From Alphaproteobacteria bacterium (GTDB lineage: Bacteria; Pseudomonadota; Alphaproteobacteria; Rickettsiales; JAIXRX01), in NCBI GenBank assembly GCA_027485005.1, contig JAIXRX010000180.1, forward strand, positions 1-8,018: 8,018 nt of DNA, given 5' to 3'. The translations under genes were made by a program, and so were the position numbers. The notes under the pieces are model-generated. The model was given only the letters and a program-made list of their open reading frames with translations, searched no databases and had not been told where the DNA came from. Shown in pieces: positions 1 through 7,192 of this stretch (positions within the stretch are counted from its first letter, which is position 1; every line of letters begins with the position of its first letter).

Positions 1-401
1 ACACCCGCTTGATTTATACCCTGCTCAGCTTTTACAACCAAGCCATCAACCGCCTCACCGTATGCCGTAGCAGCTTTATCAGCTGCATTTACAGCATTTT
101 TTGCACCCTGAACAACACCGTTTACTACACGCTCACCTGCTGCATTAAAGTTATCAATGAGCTCGACACCTTTCTCCGCCATTTGATACTGTGCATTATT
201 TAAACGCTCTTGTGCATTGGCAACCGTCTCGCGCACGTTTGTTTTTACTTCGTCAGCGCGGGCATCTAAACGGTCTGCGCGTTCTTCTACTTTACCAAAC
301 CAGTTACTGATTTTATTCGCCAGTCGGCCTAGAAAGCCTCGGTTGTTTTCAACCACTTCTTCAACTTCTTGAACAACAACTGCTTCTAAATTTGCGACCA
401 T
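1..401 (-). CDS. Lys/Glu/Ala-rich helical protein of unknown function (3' end outside window)
   Basis: This open frame starts at ATG 399-401 and runs off the left edge, so 133 codons are visible and the C-terminus is missing. The start is supported by AGGAG (minus strand, 408-412) six nucleotides upstream. The visible part is rich in Ala, Glu, Lys, Arg, Asn and Val, has no Cys or Pro, and shows hydrophobic residues spaced as in amphipathic helices, for example FLGRLANKISNWFGK at 23-37 and KVEERADRLDARADEVK at 37-53. A later stretch (about 87-133) is richer in Ala and Gly, with repeated AxxAVxxA-like spacing. There is no signal peptide or clear membrane segment. The composition resembles LEA-like, apolipoprotein-like or phasin-like proteins that coat membranes or granules or protect against stress. 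That is a resemblance only and I do not recognise a family. It lies downstream of bcp on the same strand, across a 139-nt gap with its own candidate promoter. Confidence 0.82.
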   Translation of the reverse strand, partial: MVANLEAVVVQEVEEVVENNRGFLGRLANKISNWFGKVEERADRLDARADEVKTNVRETVANAQERLNNAQYQMAEKGVELIDNFNAAGERVVNGVVQGAKNAVNAADKAATAYGEAVDGLVVKAEQGINQAG

Positions 402-458
402 GATATTCTCCTGTGTTTTTATTTTTCTTAGCAACAGAGTATACGCTCATTACTAATC

Positions 459-464
459 ATTATA
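459..464 (-). promoter_or_regulatory. Candidate -10 box for the helical protein gene
   Basis: On the minus strand these bases read TATAAT, a perfect match to the sigma-70 -10 consensus. Transcription would start near position 452 and give a leader of about 50 nt before the ATG at 401. The -35 region is poor: at a 17-nt spacing the hexamer is ATATTT, inside the AT-rich palindrome. This could be an activator-dependent promoter or one using an AT-rich UP-like element, or a chance match in AT-rich DNA. Confidence 0.4.
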
Positions 465-481
465 CTCACAGGATATGACAC

Positions 482-495
482 AAATATTAATATTT
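482..495. repeat. 14-bp perfect palindrome, candidate operator
   Basis: The bases AAATATTAATATTT are a perfect palindrome. It sits where the -35 element of the candidate promoter at 459-464 should be, so a dimeric regulator bound here could block or activate transcription of the helical protein gene. Made only of A and T, it could also be a chance product of local composition. Only one copy is seen. Confidence 0.3.
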
Positions 496-503
496 CATGA
501 ATT

Positions 504-526
504 ATCTGTGACGTTTTTCTACAGAT
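504..526. repeat. Imperfect inverted repeat downstream of bcp
   Basis: ATCTGT at 504-509 pairs with ACAGAT at 521-526 around an 11-nt centre that contains a run of five T on the plus strand. It lies 15 nt past the bcp stop. The stem is short, the loop long and no T run follows on the minus strand, so it is at best a weak hairpin in the bcp mRNA tail. Confidence 0.25.
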
Positions 527-540
527 TAGAATTAATTAAA

Positions 541-1050
541 TTACAATACTTTAGTCGCCTCCAGAACCTCTTTCGCATGCCCTGTGACAGAAACTTTCGG
601 CCAGACCGCAGCGATTTTTCCTGCTTCATCAATCAAGAAAGTAGCGCGCTGAATGCCCATATATTTTTTGCCATACATGCTTTTTTCAACCCATACACCA
701 TAGGCTTCACAAATTTTTCCGTCTTCGTCAGAAAGCAGAGAAAATGGCAGACAATATTTTTCCTTAAATTTATCATGAGATTTGACGCTGTCTTTGGAAA
801 CACCAAGCACGACGGTATTGGCTTTCTTAAAATCATCCATCAAGGCACGGAAATCGTTCGCTTCGGTGGTGCAGCCAGGGGTATCGTCTTTGGGGTAGAA
901 ATAAAGCACCAGTTTTTTACCCGCAAAATCTTTGAGGCTAGCTTTGGCTGCGCCGTCCGTAGCAGCCGAAAAATTGGGGGCCTTAGCGCCTATTTGTGGC
1001 ATGGTTTCTGGTACGTCTATCATTTTAGTTTTTTTAGCTGGACTTGGCAT
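541..1050 (-). CDS. bcp: Bcp-type thiol peroxidase (peroxiredoxin Q)
   Basis: This 169-residue protein belongs to the AhpC/TSA peroxiredoxins of the Bcp/PrxQ group, which reduce hydrogen peroxide and organic hydroperoxides in the cytoplasm using thioredoxin or a similar donor. The active-site segment YFYPKDDTPGCTTEANDF (50-67) carries the PxxxTxxC motif: Pro53, Thr57 and peroxidatic Cys60. Arg135 in the GIQRATFLID stretch fits the conserved active-site Arg. The second cysteine typical of E. coli Bcp, five residues after the first, is Asn65 here. The only other cysteines are Cys100 and Cys114, so the enzyme is either 1-Cys or uses one of these to resolve. The Lys-containing N-terminus is somewhat longer than in E. 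coli Bcp. The start at 1050 is supported by AAGGAG at 1058-1063, seven nucleotides upstream. It follows glnE by 36 nt on the same strand and is probably cotranscribed with it. Confidence 0.95.
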   Translation of the reverse strand: MPSPAKKTKMIDVPETMPQIGAKAPNFSAATDGAAKASLKDFAGKKLVLYFYPKDDTPGCTTEANDFRALMDDFKKANTVVLGVSKDSVKSHDKFKEKYCLPFSLLSDEDGKICEAYGVWVEKSMYGKKYMGIQRATFLIDEAGKIAAVWPKVSVTGHAKEVLEATKVL

Positions 1051-1086
1051 ATCTATTCTCCTTCGTTTTCCTAAAAAAAATTTCTA
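1051..1086. other. Short glnE-bcp intercistronic spacer
   Basis: This spacer of 36 nt holds the bcp ribosome binding site (minus strand AAGGAG, 1058-1063) and a run of eight T on the minus strand (1073-1080). The T run has no GC-rich stem in front of it, so I do not read it as a terminator. The arrangement fits one glnE-bcp transcript. The glnE stop TGA is followed directly in frame by TAG, giving a tandem stop. Confidence 0.6.
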
Positions 1087-3966
1087 TCACACTTCAAACG
1101 TTTCGACAAATAGCTGATGCAACAAGGCCTGTGCAGCCTTTAATCGTTGCTCTAACACCTCAAATGTCGGCGCTTGCAAACATTCTAAAATGATTTGCTG
1201 TGTGCCTTTCGCATATCCCGTGAAATCTATCGGGCTTTCGCCGCAGCACGTGCGGTGCACCAGCAAGAAATCACGCTGTAATGCATAGGCCGCATCCACA
1301 TCTACCTGCGAAGCAAAAAGATGTTTAAAAATATATTCGCTATTGTGATGCACTCCTTGTGCATCCGGCTGTGCCATCAGCCACGCACCTTGCGCTAAAA
1401 AGTCTGACTCCAGCAAACCACCCCACGCATATTTAAGGTTCAGCGGTACATTGGCAGGAAATTCTTTAGCCACACGAGAGCGCATATCTGCAACATCGGC
1501 CTTAATTTTAGTTCCATCTCTGGGTTGCTGCATCAGTCGCTCCAGCATTTGCATCACCCGCTGCTGAAGCTCTTCATCACCTGCAATGGCGCGGGTTTTA
1601 GTCAGCGCCATCCATTCAAACGTCCATGCTTTTTCGCGCAGATATTCTTCAAATCCCTCAGCACTTACCGCTAAATGTCCGTCTTGACCCGATGGCCGCA
1701 ATCGTGCATCTACCTCGTATAAACGGCCATACCGTCCCAAGGTGGATAGCGCATTCACCACCCGCTGGCAGAAGCGATTATAATAGACGCGTGCATCATA
1801 AGAACGCTCGCCATCTGAACGTGCGTGCAAATCGGGAGCATCATAAATAAAAATTAAATCTACATCAGAGGTGGGGGTCATTTCTTCTGCGCCTAGGCGC
1901 CCAATCGCCAGCACGGCCCATTGTCCCCCCTCAATCACACCATAATCTTGGGCAAAATGTTTACTCACAACTTGCATGGTATATTTCAACATTTTTTCGG
2001 CCAGACGCGAATATTGCACCATGGCTTCTTCACAAGAAATTTGCTGACGCATTAATTGCGAACTAATCCAGAAAGCGTGCTCTTGTTTGGTGCGACACAA
2101 TGTTTCCAGCGCATCTTCTAAATCCTGCGCATGAGCAAGTAAGGTCGGCACATAATCGTCCAGTTGGGTGAGCGCTTTCTTATCCGCGGAAATCAACATA
2201 TCCAGTAAACTAGGCTGGCGGCTCAGCTGGTCAGCCAACGCGGGTGCAGCTCCCAAAATTTGCGCTAACATATGTAGTAAATTCGGATAGCTCATCAGTA
2301 ATGAAAAAAGCTGCACGCCCGCTGGCAAGCGCTCTACAAATTCGTCCATTTTATGGAATGCAGCATCGGGCTGACCTGTTTCTGCAAAGGTTTTGAGCAT
2401 GGCTGGGGTGATTTCTGTAATCATTTCACGTGCCCGCTTAGTGCGCGTTGCACGGCGTGAGCCACGGTGCCAGTCAGCAATCGCTTGCCAGAGTTTTTCA
2501 GGCTGCTGATATCCCATATCACGCAAACTTTGTAGCGTCGCCTCATCCGGTTCAACACCAGTAAAAACTAAGCTTCCCTCGCCACTCCCCAAACCAAGCT
2601 CTTTGGCAAATGCTTGCGCAAAATGCGTATGAACCGATTTTAATTGCGGCATTAGTGCGTCTTCAAATGTCGCACGATTTTCGAAATGAGAGAAACGTGC
2701 GACATTTTCAAGCCCCTCTAGGTCGGTTGGCAGACGATGTGTTTGTTCATCCGCGCGCATTTGCAAACGATGCTCTACCATACGAAAAAAGCGATAAGAC
2801 GTCGTTAATTCTTCAGCTTGTGTTACTGGAATGAGCTGATGTTCTGCGAGTAACCGCAAGGTCTCGCATGTTGCACGACTGCGTAAAGCAGGATGACGGC
2901 CACCCCAAATCAGTTGATGTACTTGCGCAAAAAACTCTATCTCACGAATCCCGCCGATGCCCGTTTTTATATGATGGCCTTCGAGTGCAATTTCCGCCCC
3001 TGCCTTGCTGTGCATCTGTCGTTTAATCGACAAAATATCTTGAATCGCTGCAAAATCTAGATATTTACGCCAAATAAAGGGACGGAGCTCTTGTAGAAAA
3101 CGTTCGCCTGCCTCGATATCACCTGCAATCGGCCGCGCTTTAATCATCGCGGCACGTTCCCAATTCTGTCCCACAGTTTCATAATATGTCAATGCAGCCA
3201 CGGTGCTGATAGCGGGTGGAGTGGAAGATGGATCTGGGCGTAATCGCAAATCCGTGCGGAATACATATCCGTCTTTGGTGCGCTCTTGTAGCAAACGCAC
3301 CATATCGAGCGCCATCTTTGAAAAGAAACGCTGTAATTCATGTTTGCCAGTATAAGTTAGCGCGTCTTTTTCAAAGAAAATCATTAAGTCAATGTCGCTG
3401 GAATAATTCAGCTCAAACGCGCCCAGTTTGCCCATTCCCAAAATAATCACACCACTTTCTTGACTTGGGTATTCTGGATTTTTCAGTTGAATTTCACCGC
3501 GCACCTGCCCTTGATGCAACAAATAATCACACACCATTTGTGTGGCCCATGCCGCCAGATGTGAAAGCTCTTCACACACGCGCTCCAGCGGCCATAGCGC
3601 TAAAATATCGGCTACCCCTGCCAATAATGCTAGCTGTGCTTTAGCCACACGAATATGCTGCATTAAGGCTGCCTCATTCACTTGAAGCGGGTTCAGTGCT
3701 TTTCGCTGTTTTTGTAAATAGTGAAAACTTGGTTCTATCCCTTCTTCCAGCATCAAAACCAATAGATGCGGATGGTGACGTACCAAAGCTGATAAGAAGG
3801 GGCTATGGCGCTGTAGAAACGCCAGAAAAACATTTGTTCCTTTGAAGAATAGGGCTTGTTTTAGCAGCGGCGCTTCTTCGGCGGCGGCGGCCCAATGTTG
3901 CATTTCCTCGTCGGTAATGCTTGCCGTTATGCGCTGAGCAATGCTATCACTTAAAACCGATTCCAT
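1087..3966 (-). CDS. glnE: Bifunctional glutamine synthetase adenylyltransferase/adenylyl-removing enzyme
   Basis: This 959-residue protein matches GlnE in length (E. coli 946) and layout. GlnE adds AMP to glutamine synthetase subunits to lower activity and removes it again, under PII and glutamine control. Two nucleotidyltransferase halves are visible. In the N-terminal half, by family knowledge the deadenylylating one, GMGKLGAFELNYSSDIDLMIF (177-197) supplies Asp191 and Asp193, RTDLRLRPDPSS (237-248) supplies the third Asp, and GIGGIREIEFFAQ is at 336-348. In the C-terminal adenylylating half, AIGRLGAEEMTPTSDVDLIF (687-706) supplies Asp701 and Asp703, and EVDARLRPSGQDG (751-763) supplies Asp753. 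All six catalytic acidic positions are present. The second GG-DIEF element is altered (AWGGLLESDFLAQ, 847-859). The frame stays open up to 4164, but ATG 3966 has a good ribosome binding site and fits the family length, while the upstream 66 codons lack GlnE character and lie opposite the divergent gene. Confidence 0.97.
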   Translation of the reverse strand: MESVLSDSIAQRITASITDEEMQHWAAAAEEAPLLKQALFFKGTNVFLAFLQRHSPFLSALVRHHPHLLVLMLEEGIEPSFHYLQKQRKALNPLQVNEAALMQHIRVAKAQLALLAGVADILALWPLERVCEELSHLAAWATQMVCDYLLHQGQVRGEIQLKNPEYPSQESGVIILGMGKLGAFELNYSSDIDLMIFFEKDALTYTGKHELQRFFSKMALDMVRLLQERTKDGYVFRTDLRLRPDPSSTPPAISTVAALTYYETVGQNWERAAMIKARPIAGDIEAGERFLQELRPFIWRKYLDFAAIQDILSIKRQMHSKAGAEIALEGHHIKTGIGGIREIEFFAQVHQLIWGGRHPALRSRATCETLRLLAEHQLIPVTQAEELTTSYRFFRMVEHRLQMRADEQTHRLPTDLEGLENVARFSHFENRATFEDALMPQLKSVHTHFAQAFAKELGLGSGEGSLVFTGVEPDEATLQSLRDMGYQQPEKLWQAIADWHRGSRRATRTKRAREMITEITPAMLKTFAETGQPDAAFHKMDEFVERLPAGVQLFSLLMSYPNLLHMLAQILGAAPALADQLSRQPSLLDMLISADKKALTQLDDYVPTLLAHAQDLEDALETLCRTKQEHAFWISSQLMRQQISCEEAMVQYSRLAEKMLKYTMQVVSKHFAQDYGVIEGGQWAVLAIGRLGAEEMTPTSDVDLIFIYDAPDLHARSDGERSYDARVYYNRFCQRVVNALSTLGRYGRLYEVDARLRPSGQDGHLAVSAEGFEEYLREKAWTFEWMALTKTRAIAGDEELQQRVMQMLERLMQQPRDGTKIKADVADMRSRVAKEFPANVPLNLKYAWGGLLESDFLAQGAWLMAQPDAQGVHHNSEYIFKHLFASQVDVDAAYALQRDFLLVHRTCCGESPIDFTGYAKGTQQIILECLQAPTFEVLEQRLKAAQALLHQLFVETFEV
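3921..3950 (+). promoter_or_regulatory. Candidate promoter for the DUF3971 gene inside glnE
   Basis: TTGCCG at 3921-3926 and TATCAC at 3945-3950 are separated by 18 nt. TG at 3942-3943 gives an extended -10 (TGnTATCAC). The start of transcription would be near 3957, about 44 nt before ATG 4001. The -10 matches consensus at four of six bases, so the support is modest. Confidence 0.25.
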
Positions 3967-3971
3967 GCCAT

Positions 3972-3976
3972 TCCTT
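3972..3976 (-). promoter_or_regulatory. Ribosome binding site fixing the glnE start
   Basis: The minus strand reads AAGGA here within AAAAAAGGAA, five nucleotides before ATG 3966. It is the best site near any in-frame start and supports the 959-residue GlnE over the longer open frame. Confidence 0.75.
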
Positions 3977-4000
3977 TTTTGATTGCGGTGCCTGCCCCTC

Positions 4001-7000
4001 ATGACTGAAACACAATTGCCTCCAACCACACAAGCTAGCATAGCTCGCCCATCCATTTTGGCAATAGCAGGGCATGGGCTGCGCGGTCTTTTTTGGGTAA
4101 TGGTGGTAATGGCACTGGGCACATTGATTGGCACCGTGGCATGGGTACGCGCCGAACCTCGCAACCTCGATAACTATCTGCCGTGGATAACTCAGCAAAT
4201 CAATCAAAACCAATCTTATGCGACCATCAAGATTGGGCATTTAGATTTAGCATGGCATAGTTGGAACAAGCCGCTTATTTTACATGCAAATCATATTGAA
4301 CTCCAATCTAAAGCCCTTGAGCCAATGGCATCTATCCCATCGGCCAGCATTGGTGTAGATATGTGGCATCTAGCGATTGGAAGCTTTCGTCTTCGCCGTA
4401 TCGAAGCAGAACAGGCACGCTTTTATGTAGCCCCTCTTCTATCTTTGGCCAAACAACGCCTTACCCCTCATGAAACGTCCGAACCTATTTTGCACCGCGA
4501 TTTTTTGCAGCGTTTGCGCTTGGTCAATCTGCAACAGATTGAGTTAGTCTTCCCAGAAAAAGATGGGGAGTTTTCTGCGATAGCAGAAGCACATTTGGCA
4601 AAGACGATTGGTTTTATTGAAGCCAGTGCGCGTGTGACGATGGCACAAGCGCATGGCAAAGCACGCAATAGCAGCCTTACCTTGCAAGCCAAAGCCAAAA
4701 AGAATTCCCGCCATTATGATATCAGTGGCAGCATTGAAAATCTCTGGCTGAGTGATTTTGGTTCCATGAGCGTAATGAAAGACATTGCGGGATTAGACGC
4801 ACCGATTTTCTCTCAATTTTCGGGCAAAATTACACCGAAAAAAACATGGTTGGAAGGCGAATTCAAGCTCGCAAAAGGCACACTTACCGCACCCAAAGTC
4901 TTTGCGTCTCCACTTCCCATTCAATCCTTTAATGGCTTATGGACATGGAATTCAGACAGCGCCATTGCAACGTTAAAAAATGCAGCGCTTGCCTTGCCAG
5001 ACGTGACCTTGCATGTAGATGCAGCGAGTTCACTGAACCCCAAAGCCCGTACCTTGCAATTAGACGCCACCATGGGCGCTTTGAACATTGAGCGTCTCAG
5101 TGGCTATTGGCCACTTGTTCTTGCGCCTCTTACGCGGGACTGGGCCATGGCAAGCATCTTCGGTGGGCGCATTGAAAAAGCCAATCTGAAAATGAATCTC
5201 ACGCCACAAGATTTCAGAGACACCTATTTTTCAAAAGAAGCGATTGATGCCACCATCCATTTAGCAGATGCACGGCTAAAATATATTCCGAATCATCCAG
5301 AGGTGAACCATATTAACGGCGCCGTCCACTTTACTGGGACCACGATGGATGTGGATATTACCAACGCTCAAACCCTGACGGGAGCGCAGGTATCCAAGGG
5401 GCATTTACATATTAGCGACCTCAATAGTGCGGATACGCGTTTACAAGCTAAACTTACGCTCAGCGCGCCTGCGCCAGACGTTGCCACGTTCCTTGCCCTG
5501 CCCGATATTAATCTTGCCAAGCGTTTGCATATTGACCCCGCCACGGCCAAAGGCCGCGCTGAAGGCGACGTGAATTTTGACGCGCTGATTTTTACCTCCA
5601 ACCCCAACCCAACGCCTGAATTTTTTGCCGAGCAATTTTTCTACGACATTAAAGGCAAACTCAGCCAAGTGGCCGCCCCGAAATTTTTGGGAAATAAAGA
5701 TATTGAACAAGGCAATCTTGCGGTGGCGTTTGACAATGATTATCTGCTGGTAGAAGGCGAAGCTAACATTAATGGCGCCGCCACAAAGCTCAAGCTCATA
5801 CAAGATGAAAAAACCAAAACCAGTACCACTGAAGCAACTTTAAAAGGAGATGCAGTCGGGCTTTCTAAATTCGGCATCACCCTTTCGCCCTATGTGCAAG
5901 GCCCCGTGGATATGCAGGTCAGCAGCAAACAAGTAGGCAAAGATCCTGAAAAAACCACCATCACGCTGGATATGAAACAAGCGGTGATTGATTATCCGTA
6001 TTTGGCTCTAAGCAAGGCCGCGGGGGAAATAGCTACCCTCAGCTTTGACCATGTGAAAAAGAATGAGCTGGACGCGCTTTCTAACCTGACCTTGCAAACC
6101 AAAGAAGGCGTCAGCAAAGGAAGTTTGCTCTATGATAACACCAATAAATCGGTGCAGGCGGCAGATTTTAGCGCACTAAAAGTAGGCAAGCATGATTGTG
6201 CCCTTTCCTTCAGCCAAGAAGACGGCATTCAAACCCTAAGCGCCAAAGGAAATTCACTGGACGCCCATGGTTTTTGGAATGACAAACCTGACCCCAAAGG
6301 CCCACGCGAAGAATTTGGTGCCATGATGGTAGATATGGATTTGAACAAACTTTATTTGCATAAAGAAAAACCGCTGCGCCGTGTAAATGCCAGTATGCTT
6401 TGCAGTGCATCCAGCTGCTCGCGTGCGAAAGCCAGTGGCTTTACGGGGGAGAACAATTCTTTCTCCATCGAAATTTCTCGCAAAAATAATAAGCGAACCT
6501 TCAAAGCCGAAGCAAAAAATGCTGGCGAATTTATCCAAGCACTCGATTTTATGGATACGATTGAAGGCGGCGATTTAATGATTGAAGGGGTGTATGATGA
6601 TCGCCTGAGCGACGGCGCGCTGGATGGCACATTATATGTCAAAGATATTCGTCTGAATGAAGCACCACTACTCACCAAAATTCTTTCTCTTACCTCGCCA
6701 CTTGGCTTTGTAGAAACCTTGATGGGCAAGGGCGTCAGCTTTACACGGGTAAAAATTCCATTTCGTTATCAGAATAAAATCATTACCCTCAAAGAAGGGA
6801 AAGCCAGTGGCCCCTCCCTTGGTTTCTTAGCCGATGGCACCGTAGACACGCACACCAGTGCCGTAGATATCAATGGCAGCGTCGTGCCGGCCTATGTCTT
6901 TAATTCGCTGATAGAAAAAATTCCATTGATTGGTTCAGTTTTAACAGGTGGTAAAGGCGAAGGGCTGATTGCGACACGTTTTCATGCCCATGGCACCTAC

Positions 7001-7192
7001 CCCGATCCAAGTGTAACGGTGAATCCACTCTCGATGCTCACCCCTGGATTTTTGCGTGGTATTTTTGATATATTAGATGCTCCGACCTCAATGGAAGGGG
7101 CTAACGCTGAAAGCGGCTCGAATCCGGCATCGTCGACGAATGCTCGTTCTGGCCCAGATGCTCAGCAAGCTGAGAGTACACCTGCGCAATAA
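4001..7192 (+). CDS. AsmA/YhdP-like DUF3971 inner-membrane-anchored periplasmic protein
   Basis: This protein has 1063 residues from ATG 4001. It starts with a cytoplasmic N-terminus of about 28 residues, then one membrane segment (about 29-49, LRGLFWVMVVMALGTLIG-like), then a long periplasmic body rich in alternating beta-strand patterns, as in AsmA-like proteins. The opening DNYLPWITQQINQ and IKIGHLDLAW stretch (57-85) fits the DUF3971 start. The C-terminal part carries the family's usual run: INGSVVPAYVFNSLIEKIPL (957-976), then VNPLSMLTPGFLRGIF (1007-1022). E. coli YhdP, TamB and YdbH, of similar build, are implicated in phospholipid transport to the outer membrane; that role is inferred here. 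The last 38 residues (1026-1063) are a Ser/Ala/Pro/Gln-rich tail, most of it encoded opposite the NUDIX gene. Only three cysteines occur (733, 801, 806). A TTG at 3983 would add six residues; neither start has a clear ribosome binding site. Confidence 0.9.
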   Translation: MTETQLPPTTQASIARPSILAIAGHGLRGLFWVMVVMALGTLIGTVAWVRAEPRNLDNYLPWITQQINQNQSYATIKIGHLDLAWHSWNKPLILHANHIELQSKALEPMASIPSASIGVDMWHLAIGSFRLRRIEAEQARFYVAPLLSLAKQRLTPHETSEPILHRDFLQRLRLVNLQQIELVFPEKDGEFSAIAEAHLAKTIGFIEASARVTMAQAHGKARNSSLTLQAKAKKNSRHYDISGSIENLWLSDFGSMSVMKDIAGLDAPIFSQFSGKITPKKTWLEGEFKLAKGTLTAPKVFASPLPIQSFNGLWTWNSDSAIATLKNAALALPDVTLHVDAASSLNPKARTLQLDATMGALNIERLSGYWPLVLAPLTRDWAMASIFGGRIEKANLKMNLTPQDFRDTYFSKEAIDATIHLADARLKYIPNHPEVNHINGAVHFTGTTMDVDITNAQTLTGAQVSKGHLHISDLNSADTRLQAKLTLSAPAPDVATFLALPDINLAKRLHIDPATAKGRAEGDVNFDALIFTSNPNPTPEFFAEQFFYDIKGKLSQVAAPKFLGNKDIEQGNLAVAFDNDYLLVEGEANINGAATKLKLIQDEKTKTSTTEATLKGDAVGLSKFGITLSPYVQGPVDMQVSSKQVGKDPEKTTITLDMKQAVIDYPYLALSKAAGEIATLSFDHVKKNELDALSNLTLQTKEGVSKGSLLYDNTNKSVQAADFSALKVGKHDCALSFSQEDGIQTLSAKGNSLDAHGFWNDKPDPKGPREEFGAMMVDMDLNKLYLHKEKPLRRVNASMLCSASSCSRAKASGFTGENNSFSIEISRKNNKRTFKAEAKNAGEFIQALDFMDTIEGGDLMIEGVYDDRLSDGALDGTLYVKDIRLNEAPLLTKILSLTSPLGFVETLMGKGVSFTRVKIPFRYQNKIITLKEGKASGPSLGFLADGTVDTHTSAVDINGSVVPAYVFNSLIEKIPLIGSVLTGGKGEGLIATRFHAHGTYPDPSVTVNPLSMLTPGFLRGIFDILDAPTSMEGANAESGSNPASSTNARSGPDAQQAESTPAQ
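4037..4064 (-). promoter_or_regulatory. Candidate glnE promoter inside the DUF3971 coding sequence
   Basis: On the minus strand, TTGCCA (4064-4059, five of six bases of the -35 consensus) and TATGCT (4042-4037, four of six of the -10 consensus) are separated by 16 nt. Transcription would begin near 4030, giving a leader of about 64 nt. The -10 box overlaps a small inverted repeat, AGCTA-GCA-TAGCT at 4033-4045. Since only 34 nt separate glnE from its divergent neighbour, a promoter within that neighbour is expected, but this exact site is a guess. Confidence 0.3.
7101..7192. other. 92-bp tail-to-tail overlap of the DUF3971 and NUDIX genes
   Basis: The NUDIX stop (TAG, complement of 7101-7103) lies upstream of the DUF3971 stop (TAA, 7190-7192), so both genes are read through the same 92 bp on opposite strands. 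The DUF3971 side encodes a Ser/Ala/Pro/Gln-rich tail past its conserved end. The NUDIX side encodes a plausible C-terminal helix (ADIIAQVYSQLAEHLG) and a polar end. There is no room for a conventional terminator between the genes. Confidence 0.85.

Larger units (their letters stand above)
402..540. other. AT-rich intergenic region between bcp and the helical protein gene
   Basis: This 139-nt gap separates two genes on the minus strand. It is clearly richer in A and T than the flanking genes. It holds a candidate -10 box, a 14-bp perfect palindrome at 482-495 and a loose inverted repeat at 504-526, each described separately. I see no convincing intrinsic terminator for bcp: neither symmetric element is a GC-rich stem followed by a T run on the minus strand. 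Confidence 0.7.

Noticed and set aside
504..526. Inverted repeat as an intrinsic terminator of bcp.
   Set aside because: The stem is six AT-rich pairs with an 11-nt loop, and no T run follows on the minus strand.
475..1074. A 199-codon open frame on the plus strand opposite bcp.
   Set aside because: It is the antisense shadow of a well-supported peroxiredoxin gene, and its product, rich in Phe, Ile and Cys, has no recognisable domain.
1073..1080. T8 run (minus strand) after glnE as a terminator.
   Set aside because: No GC-rich stem precedes it; the only nearby symmetry is the short AAACGTTT inside the glnE end.
3983..4000. A TTG start at 3983 for the DUF3971 protein, adding six residues.
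   Set aside because: TTG is a rarer start, no ribosome binding site precedes it, and ATG 4001 leaves the membrane anchor unchanged. The choice remains uncertain since 4001 also lacks a clear site.
3967..4164. A 66-codon N-terminal extension of GlnE, open from ATG 4164.
   Set aside because: It is antisense to the divergent DUF3971 gene, has no GlnE character, and the start at 3966 has a good ribosome binding site and gives the expected family length.
5441..5803. A 120-codon open frame on the minus strand within the DUF3971 gene.
   Set aside because: It lies opposite a clearly coding frame and shows no domain or ribosome binding site.
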